Source: a virus. From it: DNA of 34,707 nt. Below are positions 32,358 to 34,707 of the stretch, piece after piece. Position 1 is the first letter of the stretch. Each line of letters starts with the position of its first letter. The position numbers were made by a program, and so were the translations under genes. The stretch is taken from positions 322 to 35,028 of the IMG/VR virus record IMGVR_UViG_3300037847_004435. One strand, written 5' to 3'. The notes beneath the pieces are model-generated. The model was not told the origin of the DNA. It saw only the letters and a list, made by a program, of their open reading frames with translations, and did no database searches.

Positions 32358-33268
32358 AACCATTCCTCCAAACTCTTCTGTATTCTTCCTGTTCTTATTG
32401 CTGATAAATCCCAACCCATAGATTCGTAAACAGGCTTTGCTTTGTCTATGACTTGTTGTGCGTAGTGTTCCCAATCCGGTGTAAAATCTTTAAAATCAGC
32501 AAAGATAGTTCCCGATATAAACTCAGCAGGTTTTACTTCTTTAGTTAAGGGATTTACATAAGTCATATTTGAATTCTTGACTTTTAAGAATACATAACTA
32601 TCATCGAAGTTAGTGCTGTTATTTTGCCAAGCGTTAATTACACCCGCTACACCCGAACCAATAGTAGCCTTTTTTCCTTCCACAGTAGTAAAAGAAGAGA
32701 CGGGTTCACCACACTTATGAATCCCATTCTTACCCTCATTCTGACCGCAAACTGTAATTTTTGTCAATTCTTTTAGATTATATTTTCTACTACAATCCGG
32801 GCATTTTACGGTAAATCTTTCCGGTCTTAGGCGAGTTCTCTTAACTAACTTCTTGAAATCGTAGTTACCATTTTTTACGCTCACATATGTTCTGTGCAAA
32901 TAGGCATTTATTTTCTCCATCGGTTCTTTGTTAGCCCACATTTTCAAGACTTTGGTTTGGACTTCTTTAGCCATTTTAGTTTCGCTAACCCTCTTGGCAA
33001 TAAATCCAGTCATGGTAAATTTAGGCTCATCTAACCATTCACCATCTTCCCAAGTAATCATACCTGCATTTCTATTTTTAACTGTCCCTACACCTAGAGC
33101 ATCAAAATACTTCTCAAACTCTAATACTACAGGGTGTTCTTGTAGACCCAAGATATTAGGGAAGTGTTCTCTAACACTTGCTTCTATATCTTTGATAGCC
33201 TCTTGTGCCTTTTCAACTGAATCTATTTGCACATAGATTGAATCTGTATGCCCGTAAACTACTTTCAT
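32354..33268 (-). CDS. Family B DNA polymerase, C-terminal part (motif C and thumb)
   Basis: 304 residues, starting at ATG 33268 right after the upstream stop (TAAG-ATG); TTG 33277 is an alternative. It begins with motif C as YGHTDSIYV, where the first Asp of the usual YGDTDS is His and the second, catalytic Asp remains. Then follow the palm end, KNRNAGM in the KKxY region, and a thumb with a Cys cluster CPDC ... CGQ ... HKCG (about 170-210), probably zinc-binding. It must pair with the N-terminal part encoded at 34128-34707 to make an active enzyme; five microgenes lie between. Such splits are known for Methanothermobacter PolB and some T4-like phages. Confidence 0.85.
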   Translation of the reverse strand: MKVVYGHTDSIYVQIDSVEKAQEAIKDIEASVREHFPNILGLQEHPVVLEFEKYFDALGVGTVKNRNAGMITWEDGEWLDEPKFTMTGFIAKRVSETKMAKEVQTKVLKMWANKEPMEKINAYLHRTYVSVKNGNYDFKKLVKRTRLRPERFTVKCPDCSRKYNLKELTKITVCGQNEGKNGIHKCGEPVSSFTTVEGKKATIGSGVAGVINAWQNNSTNFDDSYVFLKVKNSNMTYVNPLTKEVKPAEFISGTIFADFKDFTPDWEHYAQQVIDKAKPVYESMGWDLSAIRTGRIQKSLEEWF

Positions 33269-33269
33269 C

Positions 33270-33416
33270 TTAACCAATCCTTTGATGTGTAATAATTCCT
33301 ATTCTTTTTCCATTGACATATAATGAGACTACATCATTATGAATCATAATAGTAGTAACATCGTCTACATATCTTTTAGCCCAACCAATGAGTTCTTGTT
33401 GAGTTTTTTTATTCAT
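33270..33416 (-). CDS. Microgene 5 of polymerase gap
   Basis: 48 residues. ATGA overlap with the coiled-coil gene upstream; ends one base before the polymerase C-part ATG, so the two are probably coupled. The sequence is alpha/beta (QQELIGWAKRYVDDVTTIMI then VVSLYVNGKRIGII), possibly a tiny folded domain. Function unknown. Confidence 0.6.
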   Translation of the reverse strand: MNKKTQQELIGWAKRYVDDVTTIMIHNDVVSLYVNGKRIGIITHQRIG

Positions 33417-33628
33417 GACATTCCCACCATAGTTGGTGCTTTTATTAAATTAATAGGATAAAAGTCACCCTTATCTCTAAGATATTCTTGTATCTCACAT
33501 ACTGCTCTTGCCAATTTAGTATTATCTATCTCAAATAATATATCTAAGTCTTTTTCTAATCCTTTGATTTTTTGTTCTAATTCAATTGCCTTATCTTGTA
33601 ATTGTTTTATTTCTTCTTCCATACTCAT
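33413..33628 (-). CDS. Microgene 4 of polymerase gap, coiled coil
   Basis: 71 residues from ATG 33628 with GGTGAT upstream. Residues 1-32 are coiled coil (EEEIKQLQDKAIELEQKIKG); the rest is a short helix-loop domain. It overlaps the membrane microgene. Function unknown. Confidence 0.6.
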   Translation of the reverse strand: MSMEEEIKQLQDKAIELEQKIKGLEKDLDILFEIDNTKLARAVCEIQEYLRDKGDFYPINLIKAPTMVGMS

Positions 33629-33756
33629 ACTATCACCGTTACTATAGTTATGATGGTTGCTATGTTTACGATATTTACCATCATCAATATCTTGTTACTT
33701 CTTGCTATCATAGCGAGCAATTCTTCTAATAACTCGTTAGTCCTATCCATCATCAT
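33625..33756 (-). CDS. Microgene 3 of polymerase gap, membrane peptide
   Basis: 43 residues if the first of three consecutive ATGs (33756, 33753, 33750) is used; the ribosome site is weak. The N-terminal half is helical (MDRTNELLEELLAMIARSNK); the C-terminal half is hydrophobic (ILMMVNIVNIATIITIVTVI), a tail anchor-like segment. Overlaps both neighbours. Confidence 0.5.
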   Translation of the reverse strand: MMMDRTNELLEELLAMIARSNKILMMVNIVNIATIITIVTVIV

Positions 33757-33961
33757 TAAAATCCAATCCTATATCTTTAGCAGTTAGGTTTAATGAACCT
33801 ACATCAATAGTTCCATTGGCACCTTGTTCAATATCAATAATAACAGCATTACGCTTCAAATTATTCATCATTTGGAATATCTCTTCTACTTCTTGTAAAG
33901 TAATATCCCATGTTTCTTCTGTGTCGTAGTTTACTTTTACCGTTACATATTTTGTTTTCAC
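33743..33961 (-). CDS. Microgene 2 of polymerase gap
   Basis: 72 residues from GTG 33961, in a GTGA overlap with the zinc microgene; GGAG lies eight bases upstream. Beta-strands (KYVTVKVNYDTEETWDITLQ), one helix and an end rich in Asp. No family recognised. Confidence 0.6.
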   Translation of the reverse strand: MKTKYVTVKVNYDTEETWDITLQEVEEIFQMMNNLKRNAVIIDIEQGANGTIDVGSLNLTAKDIGLDFNDDG

Positions 33962-34131
33962 AATTCCAACTCCTTGCATTTACATAGTGCTTCTTTCGTT
34001 TCTTTAGTATAAATTAAAGCATGAGTCCAATGCCAATATCCTTTATCGGAAATCATACAATAGTTGCATCTAGGCGAAAAGGTTGTTTTATCAAAGTTTA
34101 TTACTCCTTCTTGTTGTAATATATTATTCAT
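33958..34131 (-). CDS. Microgene 1 of polymerase gap, zinc-binding
   Basis: 57 residues. It starts in an ATGA overlap with the end of the polymerase N-part, using GGAGTTGGAA as ribosome site inside the polymerase coding end. CNYC (22-25) and CKC (50-52), with HWTH between, suggest zinc binding. The gene ends CKELEL, much like the polymerase N-part end AKELEI, because both junctions carry the same 12-base element. Confidence 0.65.
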   Translation of the reverse strand: MNNILQQEGVINFDKTTFSPRCNYCMISDKGYWHWTHALIYTKETKEALCKCKELEL

Positions 34132-34707
34132 ATTTCCAACTCCTTTGCTTTAAATGCGGCTAATCTAATTGCTTCTCTAGCACTAGCAGTAATACTAGCG
34201 GCTAGTTTTGGATTAGCCCAACTAAACCCTGTAAATCCAATTATGCCGTAGAAAGATGCAGATAGGCGTTTTACTGCCATTTGATTATTATACCATTTCA
34301 TATACTCACCGTTTGGTTTTCCTCTAGCCTCTTTCATTTTGGCTTTGTATTCATTTCTTAGTTCTTTAAGTTCTAATACTGCTCTAGGTAATAGTCCCAA
34401 CTTATCTGTTTTGAAGTAAATCATATCTTCACCTACAGGTTCACTGAAATCTCTAGGAGTTAGAATATTAACGCCAAACTCCGTAGGCTCATCAGAAATA
34501 GTTTCCCAACTAATATTTCTAGCAATCATCATACTAGGATATAGACCTGCAAAATCAAAAGCGGCTACATTAAGATGTAATCCGTTTGTTCCTTCGCTAA
34601 GTGGGTCATATATCATAGCCCCTTGATATGCTTGTTTCTTTTCTTTCTTGTTTCCTGTTGGTGCTTTCCACCAAGCATTTCTCATGAAGTAAATACTACC
34701 CATGTGA
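34128..34707 (-). CDS. Family B DNA polymerase, N-terminal part (motifs A and B; runs off right edge)
   Basis: At least 193 codons are visible; the frame is open past the right edge, so the ATG at 34703 is not the start and the exonuclease and N-terminal domains lie outside. Motif A is FDFAGLYPSMM, with the metal Asp in the palm, and motif B is MAVKRLSASFYGIIGF, the fingers helix with its Lys and Tyr-Gly. The gene stops after AREAIRLAAFKAKELEI, just where an intact polymerase would continue into motif C. The missing C-terminal part is encoded at 32354-33268. No intein fragment is seen at either end. Confidence 0.9.
   Translation of the reverse strand, partial: HMGSIYFMRNAWWKAPTGNKKEKKQAYQGAMIYDPLSEGTNGLHLNVAAFDFAGLYPSMMIARNISWETISDEPTEFGVNILTPRDFSEPVGEDMIYFKTDKLGLLPRAVLELKELRNEYKAKMKEARGKPNGEYMKWYNNQMAVKRLSASFYGIIGFTGFSWANPKLAASITASAREAIRLAAFKAKELEI

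Noticed and set aside
33268-34131. Intein or homing endonuclease as the cause of the polymerase split
   Set aside because: Neither half carries intein splice residues, and none of the five microgenes has LAGLIDADG, GIY-YIG or HNH motifs.
1-34707. tRNA genes, integrase or attachment sites
   Set aside because: No cloverleaf-like stretch or recombinase motif was seen; gaps between genes are all under 60 bases.

Overview
The window is part of the genome of a tailed double-stranded DNA virus that most likely infects an archaeon. It has a complete HK97-type head and non-contractile-tail gene set on the plus strand (about 1-25,820). Facing it on the minus strand (about 25,836-34,707) is a replication and nucleic-acid module of archaeal flavour: family B DNA polymerase, PriS-like (AEP) primase, XPF/Mus81-like ERCC4 nuclease with a helix-hairpin-helix tail, Cas4/RecB-like Fe-S nuclease, a P-loop replicative helicase-like ATPase and a DEDDy exonuclease. 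Ribosome binding sites follow GGAGGTGAT, the complement of the archaeal 16S 3' end, and UUG starts are frequent. AT-rich sequence, convergent head/tail and replication arms and an archaeal replisome resemble the magroviruses of marine Group II Euryarchaeota. That assignment is an inference; the host is not proven here.

Plus strand, left to right: an edge-truncated gene; prohead protease fused to scaffold, with a probable internal start for free scaffold; major capsid protein; three small possible capsid-accessory proteins; an unusual block of six genes (two membrane proteins, an Arf-like small GTPase with a hydrophobic N-terminus, a zinc-finger protein, a Q/N-rich protein and a 377-residue unknown); head-tail connector; small helical protein; tail terminator-like protein; tail tube; a 33-residue AT-hook protein; a tail assembly chaperone with a -1 programmed frameshift; tape measure; distal tail-like protein; LamG-like lectin; a 2098-residue tail hub; fibre proteins; a Gly-hinge adhesin candidate; a SAM-methyltransferase-like protein; and a small membrane protein. 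No sheath or contractile baseplate genes are seen, so a siphovirus-like particle is likely.

The two arms meet at a bidirectional hairpin/U-tract terminator at about 25,807-25,849. The minus-strand genes are packed with ATGA or TTGA overlaps and are probably one operon entering from the right edge. Its most striking feature is a family B polymerase split between motifs B and C into two genes separated by five microgenes. The left part of the operon holds nucleases, primase, helicase and zinc-ribbon microproteins.

Three genome-scale signals stand out. By eye, four self-complementary tetramers (GATC, AGCT, ACGT, GTAC) are completely missing from 34.7 kb, suggesting host restriction. Most plus-strand junctions fuse the stop codon to the next Shine-Dalgarno (TGAGGTGA). 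The tail chaperone frameshift has a textbook A AAA AAC site plus a 17-position stem. No tRNA, rRNA, CRISPR array, integrase or insertion sequence was found.
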